37,532 nucleotides of DNA from the NCBI GenBank assembly GCA_028292745.1, contig JAQGLT010000044.1, positions 1 through 37,532 on the forward strand, written 5' to 3'. Shown here piece after piece: positions 31,258 to 37,532 of the stretch. Within the stretch, counting starts at the first letter, position 1; each line of letters starts with the position of its first letter. The translations under genes were made by a program, and so were the position numbers. The notes below the pieces were generated by a model. It ran no database searches. It was not told where the DNA came from and saw only the letters and a program-made list of their open reading frames with translations. The stretch comes from Polaromonas sp. (GTDB lineage: Bacteria; Pseudomonadota; Gammaproteobacteria; Burkholderiales; Burkholderiaceae_C).

Positions 31258-31426
31258 CTTGGGATCGCTTCAGGAAAATATTTTCGTTCTCCCTGAGAAG
31301 GTGAACCGCAGTGGTTCAGCACCGCATTAATATCGCTGAGCACGCACGGCTTAACGATGTTTTGCGTTCTGCCGTTACCTAAACCCATACCTCAGAAAAC
31401 AGAAAAAATAATTCGCCAGAAGCAAG

Positions 31427-31448
31427 TTATACGCCATTGGCGTATAAT
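31427..31448. promoter_or_regulatory. Palindromic operator overlapping the toxin-antitoxin promoter
   Basis: TTATACGCCA-T-TGGCGTATAA (31427-31447) is a perfect 10-bp inverted repeat around one base. Its right arm runs into TATAAT (31443-31448), a consensus -10 box seven bases from the toxin ATG. No good -35 box is visible. Autorepression by the antitoxin binding this site is the usual arrangement for such pairs. Confidence 0.6.
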
Positions 31449-31454
31449 AAATCC

Positions 31455-31790
31455 ATGTTCACAGTAGTCGAAACCCTTATCTTCCAGCGTACCTGGCCTC
31501 ACTACTGGACAGAAGAAGAGCGTGGTGAGTTCTGCGCATACATTGCGACCAACCATGAGGTGGGCGATGTGGTGGCCCAATCCGGGGGCGTGCGCAAGGT
31601 TCGTTGGAGCCGCGCCGGCTCTGGCAAGTCTGGCGGCGTTCGGGTGATCTACTTCACGCGCACTGAAGCTGGTGAAGTTGTTTTGTTAATCATGTACGCC
31701 AAGAGCGAGTTGGACACGCTCAAGGCATCCACTCTGAAGGAGTTGAAAAATGCCATCGAAAAAAGTCTCCAAGCCAATGAACGACTCTGA
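31455..31790 (+). CDS. higB: RelE/HigB-type mRNA interferase toxin
   Basis: The protein is 111 residues from the ATG at 31455 (MFTVVETLIFQRTW). It has the RelE/HigB-type pattern with DVVAQSGGVRKVRWSRAGSGKSGGVRVIYF and LLIMYAKSELD. The conserved R-K-x-R-W and S-G-G-x-R-V-I-Y stretches hold the basic and aromatic residues thought to bind and cut ribosome-associated mRNA. No Shine-Dalgarno precedes the ATG and the -10 box lies just seven bases away, so the transcript may be leaderless. It overlaps the antitoxin gene by 41 bases. The toxin-first order is the HigBA type. Confidence 0.82.
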   Translation: MFTVVETLIFQRTWPHYWTEEERGEFCAYIATNHEVGDVVAQSGGVRKVRWSRAGSGKSGGVRVIYFTRTEAGEVVLLIMYAKSELDTLKASTLKELKNAIEKSLQANERL

Positions 31791-32091
31791 ACTTGAGGCG
31801 TGGGAATCAACTCGCGACTTGGAAGCTGAGTTGATCGAGTCTGTCCGCCAAATGAGCGAAGGCAAGACCTCTGTGGCTTACTCGCCCGTCATTGCTGCAC
31901 GAAAGGCGTCGGGTCTTTCTCAAGCCCAGTTCGCCGTCCTGCTGGGCGTATCTGTGAGGACGCTCCAAGGCTGGGAGCAAGGACGCAGGCAACCCACGGG
32001 CGCGGCCAAAACGCTGATAGCCATTGCGCAAAAAAATCCAGAGATTCTGGCTTCTCTTGCCAATGACGAGCGGTTTACCCTAGCGGCTTAG
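31750..32091 (+). CDS. higA: XRE-family antitoxin (HigA-like)
   Basis: The protein is 113 residues. The C-terminal half is a Cro/CI-type helix-turn-helix, ARKASGLSQAQFAVLLGVSVRTLQGWEQGRRQPTGAA; the N-terminal half (about 1-45) probably wraps the toxin. AAGGAG at 31737-31742 supports the ATG at 31750; a second ATG at 31777 is possible. It should neutralise the RelE/HigB-like toxin and repress the promoter at 31427-31448. The HTH-at-C-terminus layout resembles NadS/HigA antitoxins paired with this toxin family. Confidence 0.85.
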   Translation: MPSKKVSKPMNDSELEAWESTRDLEAELIESVRQMSEGKTSVAYSPVIAARKASGLSQAQFAVLLGVSVRTLQGWEQGRRQPTGAAKTLIAIAQKNPEILASLANDERFTLAA

Positions 32092-32452
32092 TACGATTTT
32101 TTCCTTTTTCTGAGCAACCCTGGTGGCCGGGCTTGTGCCCCAACTGGGGTCAACTTTAATTGCAAAGTAGGGCCAACTTCAGTGTTGTGAACGGTTCTGA
32201 ACTGCATTTATAGCACCTAAACCGACCCCCACCGCCCTAAGATAAGTCGCAAAAACTTGTGGCTGTTCTGTTGCATACCAGCTTGCCACTGGTGCAGTCA
32301 TGGTGCACATCTTTACCTGAGGAATGCTCGAAGATGGCCTCCCCTATGTTCAAAAAGTCACTGCGACACCGGCTACTCCACTTCTTGATCGCCTCGACTG
32401 CGCTCATACCTACGGTAGCCTATCCGAACTTCGCGATGCAGCCTGATCCAGC
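32092..32452. other. Intergenic region after the toxin-antitoxin pair
   Basis: No intact gene. From 32334 a plus-strand frame reads MASPMFKKSLRHRLLHFLIA then STALIPTVAYPNFAM, which looks like a signal peptide, but it runs into the antisense of paoC at 32453 and ends at 32504. It may be the 5' scrap of a lost exported-protein gene. Two copies of a TCAACTT/CCAACTT motif lie near 32150-32175. Confidence 0.3.
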
Positions 32453-34663
32453 TCAAGCCTGCGGCGGCAACCGATCCAGTAGCTTGTCCAGCGTGATCGG
32501 ATAGTCGCGCACACGGATGCCGGTGGCGTTGTAGACAGCATTTGCTACCGCTGCCCCGACGCCGCACATGCCCAGCTCCCCTACCCCCTTGGCTTTCATA
32601 GGCGAGGAAATCGGGTCTGTCTCGTCTAGGAAAATCACCTCCTGGTGCGGGATGTCGGCGTTCACGGGTACCTCGTAGCCGGCCAGGTCGTGGTTGACGA
32701 AGAAACCGCGGCGCTTGTCGACCGCGAGCTCCTCCATGAGCGCGGCGCCCACGCCCATGGTCATGGCGCCAATCACCTGGCTCCTGGCCGACTTGGGGTT
32801 CAGGATCCGCCCGGCGGCGCAGACGGCGAGCATGCGGCGCACACGGACTTCGCCGGTCGCCGCGTCCACGCCGACTTCCACAAAGTGCGCGCCGAAGGTC
32901 GACTGCTGGTACTTCTTGTCCAGATCGCCATACTCCATAAAATCCTCGGCCACCAGGCCCTCGGCGCCGGCGGCCTGGGCCAGCGGCATGGCTAGATCGC
33001 CGGCGCTGACCTTGCCCCCCGCAAACACAGCGTCCGCAGGCACGATGCCCACCTTGCGCGCAACGGCCTCGCGCAGCTTCATGCACGCCGCGTAGACGCC
33101 GGCGGTCGAGCTGTTGGCACCCCACTGCCCGCCCGAGCCCGCCGAGACGGGAAACGCCGAGTCACCCAGCCGCACGAACACCTGCGCAAGCGGCACGCCC
33201 ATCGTTTCAGCGGCGGTCTGCGCAATGATCGTGTAGGAGCCCGTGCCGATGTCGGTCATGTCGGTCTCCACCGTGACCATACCCCGGCTGTCCAGGCGTA
33301 CACGCGCAGCCGACTTAGCGACCAAATTGTTGCGAAATGCTGCGGCAACGCCTAATCCGACCAGCCAGCGCCCATCGCGCGCTTGAGCGGGCTGTGCATT
33401 GCGCCGGCTCCAGCCAAAGCGTTCTGCTCCCGTGCGCAGGCACTGGACGAGTTGGCGCTGCGAGAACGGCCGCGCAAGCTGCTCCGGGTCGACCTGGGTG
33501 TCGTTGATGACGCGAAAGTCCACCGGATCGATGCCGAGCTTCTCGGCCATCTCGTCCATCGCAATTTCCAGCGCCATCATGCCCGGCGCCTCGCCGGGAG
33601 CGCGCATCGCGTTGCCCTCGGGCAGGTCCAGCACTGCCAGGCGGGTCGTGGTGAGGCGGTTCGCGCCGGCATAGAGCAGGCGCGTCTGGTTCACCGCCGT
33701 CTCGGCCGAGCCGCCGGGCAGGTCCCCGGACCAGCCTTCATGCGCGATGGCCGTGATCTTCCCCTCTGCCGTGGCGCCAATGCGGATGCGCTGAATAGTC
33801 GCGGGCCGGTGGGTTGTGTTGTTGGCCATCAAGGGGCGCTGCAGCGCGACCTTGACGGGCTGCCTGGCGGCCCGCGCGCCCAAGGCAGCGAGCAGCGCAT
33901 CGGCCCTGATGAACAGCTTGCCTCCGAACCCGCCGCCCACAAAAGGTGACACCAAGCGCACGTTGGCCTTCGGAATGCCCAGGGTTTTTGCCAGGTCCGT
34001 CACGCTCCAGTCGACCATCTGGTTAGACGTCCAGACCGTGAGTTGGTCGCCGTCCCAGGAAGCAGTCGAGGCATGGGGCTCCATCATCGCGTGCGACTGG
34101 TCGGGCGTGGTGTAGGTCGCATCGCATTGCACGGGCGCGCCCGCATAGGCTGCGGCAAAGTCACCGACCTTGGACTCCGGGGGCCCGGCAAACGCCGTCG
34201 GCTTAGGTAGCTGAGCCGAGCCTTTGGCTTGGGCCAGATCGAATTTCCCAGGCGCACTTGAATAATCGACATGCACCAGTTGGGCTGCGGCCCGCGCTTG
34301 CTCGAACGTCTTGGCAACAACAAGCGCCACCGCCTGGTGGTAGTGCTCGATCAGCGGCCCGCCCAGCAGTTTGGCGGTGTTCATATTGCCTTTGCCGAGC
34401 TTTCCGGCATTCCTGGCCGTGACAATGGAGATCACGCCCGGCGCGCTGCGCGCCGCACGCAGATCCATCGAGGCGATCCGCCCTTTGGCAATGCCGGCGC
34501 CGACCACATAGCCATACGCGGCATTCGGCGCGACATCGTGCCGCTCGTAAGCGTAAGGCGCCGTGCCCGTAGTCTTGAGCGGGCCATCGATGCGGTCCGT
34601 GGGTTTGCCAATGACCTTGAGCTGGTCAATCGGATTGGTGGTAGCGGGGGTGTCAAATTTCAT
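32453..34663 (-). CDS. paoC: Molybdenum-containing aldehyde oxidoreductase large subunit (PaoC/YagR-like)
   Basis: The protein is 736 residues, close to the 732 of E. coli PaoC. It carries the xanthine-oxidase-family molybdopterin-binding segments: SPFVGGGFGGKLF, MRAPGEAPGMMALE, DIGTGSYTIIAQ and GSGGQWGANSS. The C-terminal KGVGELGMCGVGAAVANAVYNATG contains Glu696, at the place of the catalytic glutamate (Glu692 in PaoC). The substrates of relatives are aromatic and aliphatic aldehydes, oxidised to carboxylic acids. The start is four bases downstream of the paoB stop. It depends on paoA and paoB for electron transfer; the chaperone gene paoD is not in the window. Confidence 0.88.
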   Translation of the reverse strand: MKFDTPATTNPIDQLKVIGKPTDRIDGPLKTTGTAPYAYERHDVAPNAAYGYVVGAGIAKGRIASMDLRAARSAPGVISIVTARNAGKLGKGNMNTAKLLGGPLIEHYHQAVALVVAKTFEQARAAAQLVHVDYSSAPGKFDLAQAKGSAQLPKPTAFAGPPESKVGDFAAAYAGAPVQCDATYTTPDQSHAMMEPHASTASWDGDQLTVWTSNQMVDWSVTDLAKTLGIPKANVRLVSPFVGGGFGGKLFIRADALLAALGARAARQPVKVALQRPLMANNTTHRPATIQRIRIGATAEGKITAIAHEGWSGDLPGGSAETAVNQTRLLYAGANRLTTTRLAVLDLPEGNAMRAPGEAPGMMALEIAMDEMAEKLGIDPVDFRVINDTQVDPEQLARPFSQRQLVQCLRTGAERFGWSRRNAQPAQARDGRWLVGLGVAAAFRNNLVAKSAARVRLDSRGMVTVETDMTDIGTGSYTIIAQTAAETMGVPLAQVFVRLGDSAFPVSAGSGGQWGANSSTAGVYAACMKLREAVARKVGIVPADAVFAGGKVSAGDLAMPLAQAAGAEGLVAEDFMEYGDLDKKYQQSTFGAHFVEVGVDAATGEVRVRRMLAVCAAGRILNPKSARSQVIGAMTMGVGAALMEELAVDKRRGFFVNHDLAGYEVPVNADIPHQEVIFLDETDPISSPMKAKGVGELGMCGVGAAVANAVYNATGIRVRDYPITLDKLLDRLPPQA

Positions 34664-34666
34664 GGC

Positions 34667-35617
34667 TCAGCTCCTAGCTTGCGTCAGCACCGCTGCAAGC
34701 GTGCGCTCGGCCAGCAGCACCTTGAAGGCATTGTTCTGGGTGGGCTGGGCGCCGGCGAGCAGCCGAGTCGCCACGGCCTTGGCGCCCTGGGGCATTGCCG
34801 CCTCTGCCGCCTCCATGCGCCAGGGCTTGTGCGCCACGCCGCCCAGGGCCACCCGGCCCGAGCCATCGCGCTGCACAATGGCAGCGACGGATACTAGCGC
34901 AAAAGCATAGGAGGCGCGGTCGCGCACCTTGCGGTAGATGTGGGTTCCGCCCACGGGCGTGGGAAGCGTCACGGCTGTGACGAGTTCACCGCGCTCGAGC
35001 GTCGTCTCGATGTGCGGCGTGCTGCCCGGCAGGCGGTGAAAGTCCGCGATCGGGATCACCCGGGTCCGGCCATCGGGGCGCACCGTCTCGACAGCGGCGT
35101 CAAGCACCCGCATCGCCACGGCCATGTCGCTCGGATGCGTGGCGATGCACGCCTGGCTCGTGCCGATGATGGCGTGTTGGCGATTCACCCCGCCGATGGC
35201 GCTGCAGCCGCTGCCCGGCTGGCGCTTGTTGCACGGCTGGTCGGTGTCATAAAAATACGGGCAGCGCGTGCGCTGCAGCAAATTCCCGGCGGTGGTCGCC
35301 TTGTTGCGCAACTGGCCCGAAGCTCCCGAGAGCAAGGCGCGCGACAGCACGCCGTAGTCGCGCCGCACCTGCTCGTCGCCAGCCAGCGCGGTATTGCGCA
35401 CCAGTGCGCCGATGCGCAGGCCGCCCTGGGCTGTCGCCTCGATTTTATCCAAAGCCAGGCCGTTGACGTCCACCAGGTGCGTGGGCGCTTCGATCTGCAG
35501 CTTCATCAGGTCAAGCAAGTTGGTGCCGCCAGCGATGAACTTGGCGTTTGGATTCGCCGCCACGGCCGCAGCAGCTTCGGCGGGCGAGCGGGCGCGCTCA
35601 TAGGTGAACGGCTTCAT
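34667..35617 (-). CDS. paoB: FAD-binding subunit of the aldehyde oxidoreductase (PaoB/YagS-like)
   Basis: The protein is 316 residues (PaoB 318). The FAD-binding region includes [15 protein letters not shown] near 26-40 and [15 protein letters not shown]. Cys119, Cys129, Cys138 and Cys157 ([41 protein letters not shown]) are placed like the cysteines that hold the extra [4Fe-4S] cluster of PaoB, unusual among xanthine-oxidase-type FAD subunits. It overlaps paoA by four bases and is followed by paoC after three bases. Confidence 0.88.
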   Translation of the reverse strand: MKPFTYERARSPAEAAAAVAANPNAKFIAGGTNLLDLMKLQIEAPTHLVDVNGLALDKIEATAQGGLRIGALVRNTALAGDEQVRRDYGVLSRALLSGASGQLRNKATTAGNLLQRTRCPYFYDTDQPCNKRQPGSGCSAIGGVNRQHAIIGTSQACIATHPSDMAVAMRVLDAAVETVRPDGRTRVIPIADFHRLPGSTPHIETTLERGELVTAVTLPTPVGGTHIYRKVRDRASYAFALVSVAAIVQRDGSGRVALGGVAHKPWRMEAAEAAMPQGAKAVATRLLAGAQPTQNNAFKVLLAERTLAAVLTQARS

Positions 35618-36264
35618 GACCGGACTCCTGCGACGTCAGTCATGGCATCGATGATGTTGGAGTAGGCGCCGCAGCGGCATAAATTGCCACTCATGCGCTC
35701 GCGCAGTTCGTCGGCCGAGAGCAGCGGGCGGGCAGTCAAGTCCGCGCTCACGTGGCTGGGAACGCCGCGGCGGATCTCGTCGAGCACGCCCACGGCCGAG
35801 CAGATTTGCCCGGGCGTGCAGTAGCCGCACTGGTAGCCGTCGTGCTTGACGAAGGCCGCTTGCATCGGGTGCAGCCGCTGGGGTGTTCCGAGGCCCTCAA
35901 TGGTGGTGACCTTGGCTCCCGGGTGCATCACGGCCAGCGTTAGGCACGCGTTGATCCGCACGCCGTCTACCAGCACGGTGCAGGCACCGCACTGCCCATG
36001 GTCGCAGCCTTTCTTCGTGCCGGTCAGGTGCAAGTGCTCGCGCAGTGCGTCGAGCAAGGTGGTGCGCGTGTCGAGCTCGAGAAAGCGCGCCTGGCCATTC
36101 ACCTCGAACTCGACCTTCGTCACGGACACGGCCGCGCTTGGAGCAGGCGTAGCTTTGGCCGGCGCTGCTGCGCTGTCTGAAGCAGCAGCCGCTACTGCGC
36201 CGGACGCAGCCCCGATGATCAGTAAGTCACGCCTGGACATCTCGAAGCCATCGCGAGTTTGCAT
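35614..36264 (-). CDS. paoA: Iron-sulfur subunit of the aldehyde oxidoreductase with Tat signal (PaoA/YagT-like)
   Basis: The protein is 216 residues from the ATG at 36264, preceded by AGGAAA. Residues 10-16 (SRRDLLI) followed by a hydrophobic stretch form a twin-arginine signal (Arg11, Arg12), matching the periplasmic location of the E. coli enzyme. The first [2Fe-2S] site has Cys87, Cys92, Cys95 and Cys107; the second has Cys146, Cys149, Cys196 and Cys198. It passes electrons between the molybdenum site and FAD. The stop overlaps the paoB start by four bases. This is the first gene of the paoABC unit. Confidence 0.88.
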   Translation of the reverse strand: MQTRDGFEMSRRDLLIIGAASGAVAAAASDSAAAPAKATPAPSAAVSVTKVEFEVNGQARFLELDTRTTLLDALREHLHLTGTKKGCDHGQCGACTVLVDGVRINACLTLAVMHPGAKVTTIEGLGTPQRLHPMQAAFVKHDGYQCGYCTPGQICSAVGVLDEIRRGVPSHVSADLTARPLLSADELRERMSGNLCRCGAYSNIIDAMTDVAGVRS

Positions 36265-37005
36265 GTCGTTTCCTGTCGTGGTTTGAATTGTCATGGGCCA
36301 TTTGGCTGCCGCTAGTGAAGTCAACAACCCCTCGCGCGCTGCGGCGTATCACGCCTCGCCATGCTAGGCGGCTATGGGCGATAGGCCGCATTGGCAGTAT
36401 CAGAATGATGAAAATAAAAGTTTCCTATAAAAACAGAATTTGTCTTGTAGGTCTTTTGCCTCACCTCACCCCACTAAAGGGACTTTCGCGGCGTCTGGGT
36501 CTTCAGGCGTTTACAAACGAATTGAAACAACCACAACCGACCCTAAATCAACGTTGAATTTCGGTCACGAGGTGGGTGCCAAAAAGTGAATGCAGACCCG
36601 GGCAGATCGGATTGCCTTGCACTCTGGCCTCACAACGCGTACGGCCATTTGGAAAAAGCTGCTGCGGCAGTGTAGAAGCTCGCCACGCCAAGCCACGGCC
36701 GCTTTCGATCCTATTTTCTCTGCCGTATGAGACTTAAGCCAAAGCGCGGTACCGCAGGCCTGGCAATTGATGGACCATGCCGAGCGTATAGCCGTGGGAA
36801 AAGCCCGGTGTTCCGGCTTTTCCCGGTATGGCACCCTAAGATTACTCCTATACAACTAGGAAAAATTCAAGGCTTTGAGCAGCATCGCAACTAACGCAGG
36901 TTTTCCCTGAAAATCACCTGGCTTCGCACCGCATCGACACCACTCATCAGGTCGCGCTTGTCGCGCAGGTTGGTAAACATGGGCACGCAGTCTTGCGCCC
37001 CATAA
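36265..37005. other. Intergenic region right of paoA with a strong hairpin
   Basis: No intact gene is recognised in these 740 bases. Short minus-strand frames (36565-36855 and 36856-37113) have no recognised family. A long perfect stem at 36796-36824 is listed separately. The region probably contains the paoABC promoter near 36270-36420 and mobile-element debris further right. Confidence 0.35.
36796..36824. terminator. Perfect 10-bp hairpin GGGAAAAGCC/GGCTTTTCCC
   Basis: GGGAAAAGCC and GGCTTTTCCC are separated by nine bases (CGGTGTTCC), giving a stable stem on either strand. There is no adjoining T-run, so it may be a weak terminator, an IS end or a structured RNA element. It sits in DNA with no other recognised feature. 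Confidence 0.4.
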
Positions 37006-37260
37006 TGGCACACCGCCGCGCGCCAAGAGCTTGAGGCGCTTCAAGCGCAGGGCAATGCCCACATGCAGCAACAGGCTGCCGCCGCCGAGGCTGATGTCAT
37101 GGCTGCCCGGCACGCGCTGGAGATGGAAAAGCGCGCCCGCACCATCGAGCGCCAGACGCTGCAGTCCACGGTCAACTTGCTCACCGATCAGATCGGGGAG
37201 CCAAAGGCGCTGCTGTTGCTGAAGGCGCGTCAGCCCACCGCCCAGCCGGCGCAGCCATAA
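37006..37260 (+). pseudogene. C-terminal fragment of a coiled-coil protein
   Basis: The frame open from 37006 to the TAA at 37258-37260 reads RQELEALQAQGNAHMQQQA, then AAAEADVMAARHALEMEKRA and RTIERQTLQSTVNLLTDQIG. The composition (Ala, Gln, Glu, Arg, heptad-like) is that of a long coiled coil. Similar tails occur in KfrA-like and other DNA-binding plasmid proteins, but I cannot assign it. No start with a ribosome site is present; an internal ATG at 37063 is available. Just upstream is a stop (37003-37005), so only the end of the gene remains. Confidence 0.4.
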
Positions 37261-37434
37261 ACGTTTATTGGCCTAAAAGTGCTTACAGGCGTCAAGGCGC
37301 AAGGCATTGATTTATTTGATGTTCAAAACGGGCAGTCATAGAGCAATGGGATGGACGCTCCCACCCTAAACGGCATCGCAATGTGCCAAAGTGGAAGTGT
37401 TTACTAACCACTTGAACAGACAGGAGCGTCCGAC
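37261..37434 (+). ncRNA. Candidate bridge RNA region at the left end of the IS110-family element
   Basis: IS110-group elements are known to encode a structured bridge RNA in the non-coding end, usually upstream of the recombinase gene, that guides target and donor choice. The 174 bases upstream of this recombinase contain GGACGCTCC (37353-37361) and its reverse complement GGAGCGTCC (37423-37431), plus AAGTGG/CCACTT (37389-37413). These fit a folded RNA, but the true left end and transcript borders cannot be placed by eye. Confidence 0.3.
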
Positions 37435-37532
37435 ATGAAGGTTACAACAGTAGGCATCGATCTGGCCAAAAATGTGTTTCAGCTGCATGGCGTGAACGAG
37501 TTTGGCAAGGTCGTTATCAAGAAGCAATTGCG
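37435..37532 (+). CDS. IS110-family recombinase/transposase, N-terminal part (runs off window)
   Basis: The first 32 codons read MKVTTVGIDLAKNVFQLHGV and NEFGKVVIKKQL, the usual start of IS110-family recombinases. Asp9 (GIDLAKN) is the first residue of their RuvC-like DEDD catalytic site. AGGAG at 37422-37426 gives a good start. The C-terminal serine-containing Tnp domain lies outside the window, so intactness cannot be judged. Confidence 0.85.
   Translation, partial: MKVTTVGIDLAKNVFQLHGVNEFGKVVIKKQL

Noticed and set aside
32373..33125. Arg/Gly-rich 250-codon minus-strand frame inside paoC
   Set aside because: Same strand but wrong frame of paoC; low-complexity product of high-GC codons.
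1..37532. CRISPR array, prophage or replication origin
   Set aside because: No regularly spaced direct repeats, no phage structural or lysis genes, no dnaA-box clusters or iterons were seen; the only tandem repeat is the short one at 31158.

Overview
The window looks like chromosomal or large-replicon DNA from a betaproteobacterium, most likely Burkholderiales. The reasons are the GC-rich coding style, the Liv-type and polar-amino-acid ABC systems sitting next to CoA-dependent catabolic genes, an IS407-group IS3 element, an IS110-family element and a PaoABC-type molybdenum hydroxylase. The genus cannot be fixed from the sequence alone.

Layout. (1) 1-223, minus strand: the first codons of a 4-hydroxyphenylpyruvate dioxygenase gene, preceded with a 4-base overlap by the C-terminal stub of a shikimate-dehydrogenase-like gene. 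(2) 454-1389: a LysR regulator, followed by a dead but well-delimited IS3-family element (1669-2910, TSD AAAG). (3) 3129-10838, plus strand: an operon-like run of ketopantoate-reductase-like protein, VOC protein, MaoC hydratase, class III CoA-transferase, AroE-like protein 1 and livHMGF without a binding protein, then a decayed IclR gene and a HAD phosphatase. (4) 12195-27729, all minus strand: reading in the direction of transcription, a polar solute ABC transporter (two permeases, binding protein, ATPase), class I CoA-transferase, AroE-like protein 3, SDR, Liv-type binding protein, crotonase, AroE-like protein 2, atypical SDR, 2-keto-4-pentenoate-hydratase-like protein, zinc dehydrogenase, TIM-barrel isomerase/dehydratase-like protein and acyl-CoA dehydrogenase. 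(5) 27947-28720: a divergent IclR regulator; the shared intergenic region carries two copies of a TTGGAAAGnCTTTCCA palindrome, one on the predicted promoter of the transporter. (6) 29145-30284: a second Liv-type binding protein. (7) 30.3-31.4 kb: a scrap heap of transposase fragments, then a HigBA-type toxin-antitoxin pair with a palindrome over its promoter. (8) 32453-36264: paoC, paoB and paoA-like genes. (9) The right edge has an orphan coiled-coil fragment and the start of an IS110-family element.

How it may work together. Regions 3 to 6 look like one catabolic island: uptake (one complete polar-type ABC system, one Liv-type permease/ATPase set and two remote binding proteins), CoA activation (two unrelated CoA-transferase families), beta-oxidation-type steps (acyl-CoA dehydrogenase, crotonase, MaoC) and several alcohol/ketone redox enzymes. 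Its most distinctive trait is three intact AroE-like proteins plus a fourth fragment. The three intact ones share an altered N/T-F-D-G motif, and two of them have lost the serine pair that binds the shikimate carboxylate. I infer that the island degrades a hydroxylated alicyclic or aromatic-derived carboxylic acid related to, but not identical with, quinate/shikimate. The actual substrate cannot be read from the sequence.
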